From an uncultured Clostridia bacterium (lineage in GTDB: Bacteria > Bacillota > Clostridia > Oscillospirales > Ruminococcaceae): a stretch of DNA of 64,000 nucleotides. Positions 49,885 through 58,694 of this stretch are shown here, piece by piece (position 1 is the first letter of the stretch; every line of letters begins with the position of its first letter). The notes beneath the pieces were generated by a model. That model was not told the origin of the DNA. It worked only from the letters and a program-made list of their open reading frames with translations, and did not search any database. The stretch lies in the NCBI GenBank assembly GCA_947627985.1, contig CANQYD010000002.1, forward strand, positions 1-64,000, given 5' to 3'. The position numbers were made by a program, and so were the translations under genes.

Positions 49885-51558
49885 ATGGCACAGCAGGTAA
49901 ACTTTCCCCGCGACACCACACTTCATGAGATCGCGGATGTAATAAGAAATAAGTATCAGGAATTTGACGGCACCGCCGCCACATACAACAAAATAATGCG
50001 ACAGTGGTTCGTCGCGCAAGGCGTCAATGTCATGACTCCTGCCGGATTGACCGAGCTCTGTGACAGGTGGTATTCCATTACTCGTGTTCCGTGGCATGGA
50101 TGGGTATCGTTTTCCAAGTCAACCGCAGTGTCGACAGGAACAAGGGGTGGAGATAATGAGCATATGACTTGCGCCGCGTCCACTGATACAGTTGCAGGCA
50201 AGGATGATTATGCAGGTAATCCCCTCTTTGCATGCGTGGACTGCAACTTTGTTGTTGATCCCGTGACTTTGGAGCCTCAAATCACCGCCATCTCAGGCAT
50301 TACCGATAATTTCCAGAGATACAGTCCTGACCACTTCGTTGGTGTTTTACAGATGTCCGGTTATTTTAGCGTCGTGGATTATGATGACAGATATGAGGAG
50401 CACTACTCTTCTACCGAAAATGTCCCCGTAAAGGGTATTGCGCCTTTGGACGAAGCGGTAAGACCTAAGAGCAACAATGTCCGTCCGTGGGTTGTTCACT
50501 CCAAATACTTTAACCACACGGTCAACAACAAGATGACTTCGTATGCCGGAGTTATCCCTACAGCATACACCATGTCTCACAGTACCACTCACACCGTTGC
50601 AGCGGCAACCGGAACCGGTTACAGCGGAGGCACTACCGCCGATGATGCATTCATCAAGATTATGTTGCACATCAAGTATGCTTCTCTTACCGCAGACGGC
50701 ATCATTCAGGGGTGCTGCAACAATAATGCTTATCACACCGCAAAGGTATCTGAGACTAACGTAAAGCGTGTTGTACTTAGCGAGGCTGACGGTGCGTATT
50801 ATGAGCCCGGAATGGGAGTTCTCATTGGAACTACCGCGAGCACCGACAGACAGGCAGCGTCGTCCTATAGCGTTACGAGACAAGCCGGGGCGGTTGTCAC
50901 AAGCGTTGAAAAGGTGAGAATTTCGGAAACTGACTATATCGCTGTGTACGTCAACACTGACACCGTGTTTGATACAACAGCTGAGTCCACTCGAATCTTC
51001 TCTTACCACTGGGCAAACGGCACAACTGATTGTGTTCTTGGAAACGACGGCTCGCCGAAGAACAACACAAGCGGTAAATATCCGGGCAAGATTCAGGGCA
51101 TTGAATTCATGAACGGCGGTTGGGAAGTCTTGTCTGATGTCATCCTTAAGCTTTTTAAGAAAGACGACGGTACCTATTGGTATGAGCCTTATGTTTGCAG
51201 AGAAACCGCCAAGTATTCCACAACTATTACTGGCGACTACAAGGCAAGCGGGGTTAAGATTCAACAACCCGCCTCGACAAACTGGTGGTATGTTAAACGT
51301 CTTGGATATAATAAAGGCGTATTCTTCCCGATTGACGTTACCGGCGGTTCGAGCTTAACTTACAGCAGGGACGCATTCTATCTGTTAGCCGCCACCGAGG
51401 GAATCCGAGAGTGGCTTGCTCGCGGTGACCTCTACGCCGGGGTTGCTCTTTGCGGGGCGGGTGCCTGCGGCTGCGGCCACCTCGCTGTGGGGGACGCGTC
51501 CTGGACCCTCGTCGCCCGGCTTTCACCTAACGGGAACCGGGGTGAATGGGCGGCGTAA
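49885..51558 (+). CDS. DGR variable (target) protein, C-type-lectin-like end
   Basis: 557 residues, ATG 49885 after AAAGGAGGG. The body is beta- and Thr/Ser-rich without signal peptide, as in phage tail or receptor-binding proteins. The last 48 residues (from 510) form the variable region beginning WLARG. Codons for residues 515, 517, 518, 522, 530, 532, 533, 537, 539, 541, 542 and 546 differ from the template. The invariant frame (GVA, CGAGACG, AVG, VAR) resembles the ligand-binding CLec end of known DGR targets. No tail genes adjoin, so what it decorates is unclear. Confidence 0.92.
   Translation: MAQQVNFPRDTTLHEIADVIRNKYQEFDGTAATYNKIMRQWFVAQGVNVMTPAGLTELCDRWYSITRVPWHGWVSFSKSTAVSTGTRGGDNEHMTCAASTDTVAGKDDYAGNPLFACVDCNFVVDPVTLEPQITAISGITDNFQRYSPDHFVGVLQMSGYFSVVDYDDRYEEHYSSTENVPVKGIAPLDEAVRPKSNNVRPWVVHSKYFNHTVNNKMTSYAGVIPTAYTMSHSTTHTVAAATGTGYSGGTTADDAFIKIMLHIKYASLTADGIIQGCCNNNAYHTAKVSETNVKRVVLSEADGAYYEPGMGVLIGTTASTDRQAASSYSVTRQAGAVVTSVEKVRISETDYIAVYVNTDTVFDTTAESTRIFSYHWANGTTDCVLGNDGSPKNNTSGKYPGKIQGIEFMNGGWEVLSDVILKLFKKDDGTYWYEPYVCRETAKYSTTITGDYKASGVKIQQPASTNWWYVKRLGYNKGVFFPIDVTGGSSLTYSRDAFYLLAATEGIREWLARGDLYAGVALCGAGACGCGHLAVGDASWTLVARLSPNGNRGEWAA
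51411..51525 (+). repeat. DGR variable repeat (VR)
   Basis: 115 bp at the 3' end of the target gene. Aligned without gaps to the template 279 bp downstream, it differs at 17 positions, all of them adenines in the template (A to C, G or T). The other six template adenines are unchanged, and no non-adenine differs. Confidence 0.97.
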
Positions 51559-51582
51559 GCCGCACAGAGGGGCATAGCCCCT
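51550..51582 (+). repeat. Two hairpins just after VR
   Basis: 51550-51563: GCGGC-gtaa-GCCGC, with the stop codon in the loop. 51568-51582: AGGGGC-ata-GCCCCT. The first recalls the short GC hairpin with 4-base loop that promotes homing downstream of VR in the Bordetella phage system. Confidence 0.6.
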
Positions 51583-51609
51583 TTGAAAATGATTATGTCA
51601 TGCTATAAT
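51583..51609 (+). promoter_or_regulatory. Promoter for template RNA and reverse transcriptase
   Basis: TTGAAA (51583-51588), 15-base spacer, extended -10 TGcTATAAT (51604-51609). It lies between target gene and template repeat. Confidence 0.55.
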
Positions 51610-51689
51610 ATTTTATTATACTAATTAAACTTAGTTGTGAACGACAGCTTTGCTGTTGTTTATATATGGGGTCGTACAGCGTGTGGGCC

Positions 51690-51804
51690 GTGGCTTGCTC
51701 GCGGTAACCTCAACAACGGGGTTGCTCATTGCGGGGCGGGTGCCTGCGGCAACGGCAACAACGCTGTGGGGAACGCGAACTGGAACATCGTCGCCCGGAA
51801 TTCA
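51690..51804 (+). repeat. DGR template repeat (TR)
   Basis: 115 bp with 23 adenines, most in AAC codons if read in the VR frame (AAC gives NNC after mutation, which can never be a stop). It lies 130 bp after the target gene and 276 bp before the reverse transcriptase. The following 51805-52080 contains short hairpins (for example CAGAC-ATTT-GTCTG) and is probably the structured 3' part of the template RNA. Confidence 0.97.
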
Positions 51805-52080
51805 GGAATTTAATTATGATATTTGCGCTGTACGGCGGCTGCGGAAAAGAACAGCAGGCAGACATTTGTCTGTCCCCTCCCTGCGGGGAAAATTGAACAG
51901 AGAGAACCACGGGGTTAGTAGGTATCAAATAAAACCCGAGAGGGCTCGGATGAGATCATAAGCAATCAAAAGTCTCTGTCCGACTCGGGCTTTACGAGGT
52001 GCGTGAAAGTCCCGGTCTGTTCCCGAAAGCAAGGCAAATAAGTCTTGTTCATACGAAGCGTAAGATAAAGAAACTTACGG

Positions 52081-53340
52081 ATGCAACGTAAAAGAAAGGA
52101 AAAGATGGTACGAAGTTGTAAGCAAATCGATATTGAAGACTGGCAGGTAATTACACCATGGGTTTATGACTGTATAAACAGACATAAGCGAAAATCCGCT
52201 TTTCGTGAATTGCTGTGTGAATTTGGTCATATGACGAAGCAAGAGTATATCGACGCCCTGAAGACACTTGATCATACAGCATTTATTGAAGCTTCTCAGC
52301 ATGTGGCTCAAGAGGTGTCCCGAAGAATTTCAGAAAGAAATTTGTCTCTTCCTCCTGTAATTATTAGAGATATGGTTGACAAATCTTCGGGAAAGCAAAG
52401 GCAGATTGGCAAAGAATCGGCTATTCAGCAGACGTTAGACTATGTGGCAAAATATTCCTGTGAAGAGATATGGCGCCGACGGATAGTCCCTCAGCAAGTA
52501 TCAAGCATCAAAGGCAAGGGTCAGTCATACGGAGTCTGTATGATTCAAAGGTGGATTGAAAAGGATAATGCCGCTTTTAAATGGGCACAATCCCATAATC
52601 AGAGATACTCTCGTAAGTGTAAGTATTATGTAAAACTTGATGTTACCAAATGTTTCCCGTCAATGAGACTTGAAACTTTCATGAAATTCTTCGAACGCGA
52701 CTGCGGGAACAATGCTATATTGTGGCTATGGGAAGAGCTTCTCAAGTCGCATAGGGTGCAGGGATACGAGGGCTTCATGATAGGAGCACTGCCTTCGGAA
52801 TCTGCGGCTCAGTATCTAATGTCGTTCCTGTACAGATATGCAACGGGCTTACACAAAGAGAGACGTGGCAGACAGACAAAGCTAATCTCTCACGCGCTGT
52901 ACTTCATGGACGACCAAATTTACTTTGGCTCAAGCAGGCGGGATTTAAAAATTGCAGTGAAACAGATAATCAAATACGCCAAAGACAACCTTGGTATTGC
53001 AATCAAGCCAAACTGGCAGATATGCTGTATTGACGAGACGCCATTGGACGCGATGGCGTTTGTGATACATGCGGATGCTGTTGTAACGGTAAGACCGAGG
53101 GTATTCATAAGAGCAAGACGAACGATGCTGCGTTTTATAAGAACGCGCAGAATGAGTATAGAGCAGGCGCGACGATTATGTTCTTACAAAGGATACTTTT
53201 GTCCCAACCCGAAGAAGATGAAGAAGAAGCGAATTTATCTAAATCTGCGCATAAGGAAAGTTGAACGTAAGTTGCAATTTAGGAGAGTCTTTAGTATCGC
53301 GGCAAAAATTATCAGTGATTACGAAAGGAGTCATAAATGA
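52081..53340 (+). CDS. DGR reverse transcriptase
   Basis: 419 residues (an alternative ATG at 52105 has a better AAAGGAAAAG site). It copies the template RNA with adenine-specific errors to make VR cDNA. Fingers motif RQIGKESAIQQTLDYV, palm motif A KLDVTKCFPS (Asp near 187), IGALPSESAAQYL near 234 where DGR enzymes usually have SQ, and the catalytic YFMDDQIYF near 274-282. The basic C-terminus is a thumb-like domain. No Avd accessory gene is seen before it. The stop overlaps the next start. Confidence 0.95.
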   Translation: MQRKRKEKMVRSCKQIDIEDWQVITPWVYDCINRHKRKSAFRELLCEFGHMTKQEYIDALKTLDHTAFIEASQHVAQEVSRRISERNLSLPPVIIRDMVDKSSGKQRQIGKESAIQQTLDYVAKYSCEEIWRRRIVPQQVSSIKGKGQSYGVCMIQRWIEKDNAAFKWAQSHNQRYSRKCKYYVKLDVTKCFPSMRLETFMKFFERDCGNNAILWLWEELLKSHRVQGYEGFMIGALPSESAAQYLMSFLYRYATGLHKERRGRQTKLISHALYFMDDQIYFGSSRRDLKIAVKQIIKYAKDNLGIAIKPNWQICCIDETPLDAMAFVIHADAVVTVRPRVFIRARRTMLRFIRTRRMSIEQARRLCSYKGYFCPNPKKMKKKRIYLNLRIRKVERKLQFRRVFSIAAKIISDYERSHK

Positions 53341-53651
53341 AAGTTCAATTTACAAATAAACCGTTGGAGATTATGTATATGGCGCTTCCTGGCGGTGGAG
53401 CCGATGTGTGGCTCCGGGAAAATATAACCCAAGTTACCGTTGAAGGCGAAAATACTGAATCCTCAAAAATGTACGAAGCAGAGGAGGTATACTTCCGTAC
53501 TAATGAGTCGGAGGAATATGTCAAGAAGAACTTTGAAGAGTTGTTCAACGGCAATATCCCCATTCCTCCGATCCCCGAAATCACTTTGGAAGAAAGAGTT
53601 GCCGCAACAGAAGCAGCACTTTTGGAATTCATTGTTGGAGGTGCTAAGTAA
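53337..53651 (+). CDS. Hypothetical phage protein after the DGR
   Basis: 104 residues. KVQFTNKPLEIMYMALPGGG, WLRENITQVTVEG, ending in a helix with EERVAATEAALLEF like the short tail-end proteins that precede XkdX-type peptides. Overlaps the RT stop by 4 bases and the next gene by 1. Confidence 0.65.
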   Translation: MKVQFTNKPLEIMYMALPGGGADVWLRENITQVTVEGENTESSKMYEAEEVYFRTNESEEYVKKNFEELFNGNIPIPPIPEITLEERVAATEAALLEFIVGGAK

Positions 53652-53767
53652 TGGTTAAGTTTTTAGCTTTACAGGTATTGCTTGGAAACATCGGACTCGA
53701 TGAAGTTCCTGAGAAATGGCGTGATGCTGTTAAAAAGGAATTGGAGAAGATGAATGGCGGGGAATAA
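53651..53767 (+). CDS. XkdX-like short protein
   Basis: 38 residues. VKFLALQVLLGNIGLDEVPE and a Lys/Glu helix. Proteins of this size and start (FLALQ) sit beside tail genes in Firmicutes phages. Overlaps the next gene by 14 bases. Confidence 0.6.
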   Translation: MVKFLALQVLLGNIGLDEVPEKWRDAVKKELEKMNGGE

Positions 53768-54053
53768 AGAGCCCTTAGAGGGAGTTAAAAAGGCGCTAAG
53801 ATTCTCTAAGGCAATTATCGTTATGATGTTTGTGCTGCTGATAGCCTATGTTATTACGATACTCGCCGTTTTTATAGCCACAGGAAATGAACCCGTTACT
53901 CTGACGGAGAATCTGTTTGGATTCTTCAGCGCAGAGGGCGGGTTTTTAGCAGTAATAAAAGTTGCCGAAGGTATTGCAGAAAAAGCTTGCAGAAAGAAAA
54001 GCTGTCCGCAGTCCGAGGCTGAGATTAAGGAGGTAACTGAATATGACTATTGA
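53754..54053 (+). CDS. Single-span membrane protein (holin-like)
   Basis: 99 residues. A hydrophobic segment (IIVMMFVLLIAYVITILAVF) is followed by a second moderately hydrophobic part and a Lys/Cys end. It sits before the LLH holin, so may be a second holin or a holin regulator. Confidence 0.65.
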   Translation: MAGNKEPLEGVKKALRFSKAIIVMMFVLLIAYVITILAVFIATGNEPVTLTENLFGFFSAEGGFLAVIKVAEGIAEKACRKKSCPQSEAEIKEVTEYDY

Positions 54054-54375
54054 TTTAACCACTGTTTTGGGCGCAGTTATTACGCTCGTTATCGCTATTG
54101 TGTCCGCTATCGTTGTTCCGTTGCTCAAAAAGAAGCTCGGCGACGAGAAATATTCGGAAATCGAGAGATGGGTTAAGGTTGCGGTTCAGGCGGCTGAACA
54201 ACTCTTTGCCGGTTCGGGCAGAGGTGAGGAGAAGCTGGATTATGTTCTTAAATTCCTTGAGAGTAAAGGCTTCACTTTGGACGTCGCTTCGCTTAGGAAT
54301 CTAATTGAATCTGCCGTTTGGGAACTTACCAACGGAACCTTTACCATTGGAGAAAGTTATGAAGAGGAGGCTTAA
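54043..54375 (+). CDS. Phage holin, LLH family
   Basis: 110 residues. An N-terminal membrane span (VLGAVITLVIAIVSAIVVPL), then KKLGDEKYSEIERWVKVAVQ and LDYVLKFLESKGF as in the Holin_LLH family. It would permeabilise the membrane for the amidase encoded next. Confidence 0.85.
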   Translation: MTIDLTTVLGAVITLVIAIVSAIVVPLLKKKLGDEKYSEIERWVKVAVQAAEQLFAGSGRGEEKLDYVLKFLESKGFTLDVASLRNLIESAVWELTNGTFTIGESYEEEA

Positions 54376-54377
54376 TT

Positions 54378-55271
54378 ATGGCAACCTTTTTAAAACCCGA
54401 CAAGATTGTTAAAGTAAAAATCGGAAACAATGAACTCACCATTAACCAAAAAATTATTCCCGACAACTTAGTTGCCACAAAAAATGTTGCAAGCTATGTT
54501 CAGAAGGGCGATAAGATGAAACCTTGCGCTAAACTCAATGACGGCACCGGCAAGCCCAAAGCTATCACCGTTCATAACACGGATGATATCAAAGTTGCAT
54601 CGGGAACAAATGCGGCTGAACAATATACAAGAGCCACATATAACGGGAATATGAATGGCGTCGTAGTTCACTTCTATGTGTGGCACAACGACATTTGGCA
54701 GAATCTTGATGAGTCTGAAAGAGGTTGGCATGCCGCAGACGGATCAACGCGCAGAAAAGACCACAGAGGCGGGCAAACTGGAGGAAACCTTGACACCATC
54801 GCCATTGAATGCATCAGCGCTGATTCTGAGTCGGAAGAAACTGTTGCGAAGCTTGTTGCTTATCTTTGCAAGAAGTATGGGCTTGATCCAAAATACGACG
54901 TATACACCCATAATTACTGGATGTACGGCAAAGACGAAACCGTTGTCGGATCAAGGAAGAACTGTCCCATTTACATACTCCCCCACTGGAAGAAATTCTT
55001 GGAGAAAGTCAGCAACTATTATGCGTCCTGTTCAACAGCCGACACTAAAAAGACAATATATAAAGTTCAATGCGGTGCTTTTGCTATCAAGTCCAATGCA
55101 TCAAATTTGAAGTCTAAGCTCGTCAAGGAGGGGTTTGATGATGCTTATGTAGTGTCTATTAACGGACTTTATAAGGTTCAGGTAGGAGCATTTGCGGTAA
55201 AGGATAATGCTGTAAAACTCCAAAACGAGCTGAAAGCCAAAGGCTATAACACCCTCATCGTTCAACAGTAA
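54378..55271 (+). CDS. N-acetylmuramoyl-L-alanine amidase endolysin with SPOR-like domain
   Basis: 297 residues. Amidase_2 domain with zinc ligands in ITVHNTDD and YTHNYW...CP, and NTIAIECISADSE. The C-terminal about 75 residues hold two SPOR-like repeats (IYKVQCGAFAIKSNASNLKS and YKVQVGAFAVKDNAVKLQNE), which bind denuded peptidoglycan. It cuts the stem peptide of the cell wall. No signal peptide; release would use the holin. Confidence 0.92.
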   Translation: MATFLKPDKIVKVKIGNNELTINQKIIPDNLVATKNVASYVQKGDKMKPCAKLNDGTGKPKAITVHNTDDIKVASGTNAAEQYTRATYNGNMNGVVVHFYVWHNDIWQNLDESERGWHAADGSTRRKDHRGGQTGGNLDTIAIECISADSESEETVAKLVAYLCKKYGLDPKYDVYTHNYWMYGKDETVVGSRKNCPIYILPHWKKFLEKVSNYYASCSTADTKKTIYKVQCGAFAIKSNASNLKSKLVKEGFDDAYVVSINGLYKVQVGAFAVKDNAVKLQNELKAKGYNTLIVQQ

Positions 55272-55280
55272 GGAGGGGCT

Positions 55281-55715
55281 ATGGACAGATTAGAATTGTA
55301 CAAACTCATTGGTAGTTCTTTTGGGTACATACTCTCTTTTTGCGCGATTGTGACTATGGTTGTTACATTTGTCCACAAAAAGGTAAGAGGCTTTGTGAGA
55401 AACGAGGCTAATTCTGAAGACGTAGACAAGCGTCTTGACAGAATCGAAGACATGTTAAAAGCTCAGAACGAAGAAGATGACAAATTTAGAACTGATGTTC
55501 GCAATATGCTCAAAAAGCAGGGTCACGCAAGCAAGCAGTCTTTAGCCTTTATTCTTGAAAACACTTACACACAAAAGAAAAGTGTTAAACAGCTTACTCC
55601 CTTAGAGCTCAAAAGGATAACAAGCGCATATTCGGTTTATCATGATGAATTGGAGGGAAATTCCTATATCACAGAGCTCTATACGGAAATGATGGACGAG
55701 TGGGAGCATTTATAA
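55281..55715 (+). CDS. Membrane-anchored coiled-coil protein
   Basis: 144 residues. An N-terminal membrane span (FGYILSFCAIVTMVVTFVHK) is followed by a coiled coil (DVDKRLDRIEDMLKAQNEED) and a helical end. Resembles accessory lysis or spanin-like phage proteins; not identified. Confidence 0.65.
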   Translation: MDRLELYKLIGSSFGYILSFCAIVTMVVTFVHKKVRGFVRNEANSEDVDKRLDRIEDMLKAQNEEDDKFRTDVRNMLKKQGHASKQSLAFILENTYTQKKSVKQLTPLELKRITSAYSVYHDELEGNSYITELYTEMMDEWEHL

Positions 55716-55761
55716 TGTTCCCACAATATAAAAATATTGTTTTATGACAGGAGGTGCCACA

Positions 55762-56271
55762 ATGGCAGATTATAAAAAGCTGTACTCTCCCGAAGAGATA
55801 CTTGTGTCTGACGAGATAATTAACGGTGGCGACGCAAAGATCAATGCTATATTACCCAGCGCCAAAATAGGCGACATGGTACATAATGCAGGCTATCGAA
55901 TCGTCAAACAAAAAGGATTGGATGGGAAATGGATGACCATTCCGGCAACAGGTGCGCCGGGTGCTGATGGAAAGGATGGGGCTGACGGCAAAAGCGCATA
56001 TGAAATCGCCAAGGAGAAGAACCCTGACGTAGGTTCCGAGGAAGAGTGGCTTGCTTCTTTGAAGGGCAAGGATGGCACAAACGGCACTAATGGTAAAGAT
56101 GGTGCTCCGGGTGCAGCCGGCAAAGATGGCGCGGCAGGTGCTCCCGGTAAAGACGGAAACAGTATCAAGTCTATTACGCTGATTGTCGATGCTGACGGCA
56201 AGATCACCGGAGGTTCGGCGACGCTTACAGATGAGAGTGTTGTGCAGATTACCATACAGGAGCAGGAGTGA
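55762..56271 (+). CDS. Collagen-like protein
   Basis: 169 residues from ATG 55762 (AGGAGGTG). Gly-X-Y repeats (GADGKDGADGKS, GKDGAPGAAGKDGAAGAPGK) lie between a globular N-terminus and a beta C-terminus (SIKSITLIVDADGKITGGSA). Such proteins occur as phage tail fibres or virion decorations and on spores. With the DGR target it is one of few virion-type candidates left here. Confidence 0.75.
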   Translation: MADYKKLYSPEEILVSDEIINGGDAKINAILPSAKIGDMVHNAGYRIVKQKGLDGKWMTIPATGAPGADGKDGADGKSAYEIAKEKNPDVGSEEEWLASLKGKDGTNGTNGKDGAPGAAGKDGAAGAPGKDGNSIKSITLIVDADGKITGGSATLTDESVVQITIQEQE

Positions 56272-56336
56272 TTCTAACCATAGATGCTTTGAATAGGCAT
56301 CGAGCCCTGCGTCTGGGATTAAAGTCGTGATTATAT

Positions 56337-56405
56337 GGAGACGGCGGTACGAAGTTGCTGCCGTCTCACTCATATTATAAAAAGGCTGCCTAATGGTAGC
56401 CTTTA
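56337..56405 (+). terminator. Hairpins ending the DGR-lysis block
   Basis: GAGACGGC/GCCGTCTC at 56337-56366, and AAAGGCTGCC-TAAT-GGTAGCCTTT around 56382-56405, the latter T-ended like an intrinsic terminator. Confidence 0.6.
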
Positions 56406-56564
56406 ATTATGAAAGAGAGGTATATGCATACGGATATAGAAAATAACAGTTGCAAAGTAGATGAAAATATGCTATTATTAAGAGAGACGCTTAGCGACTC
56501 GCTACGGTACCTTGATAATTGCATAAATCGAACAGGTATTGCTGACTCTCAAGGAGATGATACA

Positions 56565-57599
56565 ATGCCTAAAATTAACAGAACAATAATGCTAAACGGA
56601 AGGCGCATTTGGATTCACGCAAACACCGAACAGGAGTACGCCGAGAAGCTCATCAAGCTTTATGATGAAGAGACTGCTTCGAATGTCAAAGAAAAGCATA
56701 ACTTCAAGGAATATGCTCTTATGTGGTTTAACATATATGCTAAACCGAATATTGAGACTGTTACTTCGGAAACATATATGAGGCAACTCTCGTCATACAT
56801 CATTCCTTCATTTGGGGACATGGCTGTTGAAGATATCACCACGGAAGACGTGCAGACAATGTTTAACAATATGAATGTCGCAAAGCCGTCGAAGATGAAA
56901 ACAAGGCAGGTGTTGAACATGATATTCAACACGGCTCTCGAAGACGGGATTATAAGTAGGAATCCTCTTAACTCCAAACGTCTCAAAATCACGGGCAGGG
57001 CGAGCAAATCAACAAAGGAATATAGTGTTGATCAGATGCGGTTTTTGATTCAGAATCTTGACAAGATTAAGCTCAAATCTGACCGGGCTTATCTGGCGCT
57101 CCAGACGCTGCACCCTCTACGGCTTGAAGAGGTTCTCGGCTTGAAATGGGAAGATGTAGATTTGGATAACATGATTCTGCATATCAGACGAGCTGTCACA
57201 CATCCGACAAGGAACCAACCAGAAATCAAAGCTACGAAGACCGAGGCAAGTGTCAGAGACATTGGTTTGTCAAAAATTGCCGTCAAGTATCTGACGCCCG
57301 GAGACGGAGACAAGTTCGTGTTCGGTGGAGATAAGCCGTTGTCCTATTCACAGGTGCGAAAGATTTGTGAGCATATCAAGAAAGACACCGGATTTGAGGA
57401 GAACATTACCCCTATTAGATTTAGGACTACGGTGCTTACAGATATCTATGATCAAACTCGTGACATCAAGCAAGCTCAGGCAGCCGCAGGACATACTACT
57501 TCTGCTATGACTTTGAAGTATTATGTGAAAGGCAGAGCGTTGAGCTCGGAGTCCGCAAGCATTATAGAAAACGTCTACTGTCAATCGACAGCGGGGTAA
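56565..57599 (+). CDS. int: Prophage tyrosine integrase
   Basis: 344 residues from ATG 56565 (AAGGAGATG 8 bases upstream); the frame opens to 56409, so a longer form cannot be excluded. An AP2-like N-terminal arm-binding part, a core-binding domain (FKEYALMWFNIYAKPNIETV), and a catalytic domain with LHPLRLEEVLGLKW (Arg I), IRFRTT (Arg II; the His of HxxR is Ile), GHTTSAMTLKYY (His and Tyr). It recombines attP with the 3' end of tRNA-Thr. It stands next to attR with four ATTTGCA repeats after it. Confidence 0.92.
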   Translation: MPKINRTIMLNGRRIWIHANTEQEYAEKLIKLYDEETASNVKEKHNFKEYALMWFNIYAKPNIETVTSETYMRQLSSYIIPSFGDMAVEDITTEDVQTMFNNMNVAKPSKMKTRQVLNMIFNTALEDGIISRNPLNSKRLKITGRASKSTKEYSVDQMRFLIQNLDKIKLKSDRAYLALQTLHPLRLEEVLGLKWEDVDLDNMILHIRRAVTHPTRNQPEIKATKTEASVRDIGLSKIAVKYLTPGDGDKFVFGGDKPLSYSQVRKICEHIKKDTGFEENITPIRFRTTVLTDIYDQTRDIKQAQAAAGHTTSAMTLKYYVKGRALSSESASIIENVYCQSTAG

Positions 57600-57697
57600 A
57601 TTTGCAAAACATTTGCAACCATCAGATCCTTTCAAACGACCTATTGATGCGGGTTTGAAGGGTATAAAAAATCAGAAAATTTGCAGAATCATTTGCA
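57600..57697. repeat. Four direct ATTTGCA repeats (probable integrase arm sites)
   Basis: Copies at 57600-57606, 57611-57617, 57679-57685 and 57691-57697, in two pairs with 11- and 12-base periods, between int and attR. Arm-type integrase sites have this arrangement. Confidence 0.55.
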
Positions 57698-57770
57698 AAA
57701 CAGTGTAGTTTTAGTCAATGAGGTGTATTTGAAAATAGATGGAAATCACCACATTTAACAAAAAAGCAAT

Positions 57771-57797
57771 AAAAAATGCCCAAAAACGGGTGTTTTT
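57771..57797 (-). terminator. Prophage-supplied terminator after tRNA-Thr
   Basis: AAAAATGCCC / GGGTGTTTTT imperfect stem with T-runs at both ends, 15 bases from the tRNA 3' end. It replaces the displaced host terminator. Confidence 0.6.
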
Positions 57798-57811
57798 GAG
57801 CAGTTTTAACG

Positions 57812-57887
<76 letters not shown>

Positions 57888-57919
57888 GCCTGTGCGCGAT
57901 CTCCGCGCCACGGTTAGAT

Positions 57920-57948
57920 ATTATACACTATAAACCGTGATTTGTCAA
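57920..57948 (-). promoter_or_regulatory. tRNA-Thr promoter
   Basis: Minus strand TTGACA (57943-57948), 17 bases, TATAAT (57920-57925). Confidence 0.88.
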
Positions 57949-57986
57949 GGGCTTTTAAGAAAATTTTTAAAATATTTTTTCACGGT

Positions 57987-58694
57987 TCAGATGACTATAA
58001 AATTCTTGATTTCACGGTAAATGTTGTCAGTTATACCCTCACATAGGTAGAGCTCCTCTACCGTCGAAAAGCCGTGGATTTTCTCCCGAAGTTCGACTAT
58101 CTGAGCGGCGAGATCCTCCGAAATCAACAGAGCTTTAGCGATTTCATCGGAAGTTGCCGAGTTTATGTTGATCTTTTCCCTTACGGGTTCTATAGGCTCC
58201 GTCGGTTCGGGTTCGGTTTGTTTTGGTGATGATTTTTTCTCAGAAAATGTCCGGGGTGCGTCGGTAAACTCTGATTCTTCGGGGGCTTCCGCTTGGGTTA
58301 CGGCGGGGACTGTTGGCGTTGTCTCCTCCCCTTTAGGATCGGGAGCCGCGGGGTGATCGTTATAAAAATAATCGATAATACGCTCAAAAATGCGGTCGCT
58401 GATTCCGGAAATTTCCATTATCTGCTCAGCCCGGACAAAGCCGCCGATGGCGTCCCGAAAGGCGATTATGTCCCCGGCCTTGACCTCGCCAATGCCCGAG
58501 ACGTTCATGAAGTCCTCGGCTGTGGCTTCGTTTAAAGGCTCGACGGGGTATACAGGGGCTGCGGAATTATCGGGCGCGATTATCTCGATACCGTCCGAGA
58601 CCATGTTTTTCTTAACCGCGACGAGAACGATCCCGACCGAAAAAATCAGCACGCAGGAGATTATGAACGCGATCTCCGAGGGTTTGCGCTTCAT
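57987..58694 (-). CDS. ComEA-like helix-hairpin-helix protein
   Basis: 235 residues. An N-terminal membrane anchor ([18 protein letters not shown]), one HhH unit near residue 60-105 ([20 protein letters not shown]), a Pro/Glu/Thr-rich linker, and a second HhH at the end ([20 protein letters not shown]). ComEA-type proteins bind DNA outside the membrane during transformation. Overlaps metK by 4 bases. Confidence 0.82.
   Translation of the reverse strand: MKRKPSEIAFIISCVLIFSVGIVLVAVKKNMVSDGIEIIAPDNSAAPVYPVEPLNEATAEDFMNVSGIGEVKAGDIIAFRDAIGGFVRAEQIMEISGISDRIFERIIDYFYNDHPAAPDPKGEETTPTVPAVTQAEAPEESEFTDAPRTFSEKKSSPKQTEPEPTEPIEPVREKININSATSDEIAKALLISEDLAAQIVELREKIHGFSTVEELYLCEGITDNIYREIKNFIVI

Noticed and set aside
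50347..51267. 306-residue minus-strand open frame
   Set aside because: It is the mirror of the DGR target gene; no ribosome site and no sensible protein composition.
51650..51961. 103-residue frame over the template repeat
   Set aside because: It reads the TR in a different frame from the target gene; the region is better explained as template RNA.
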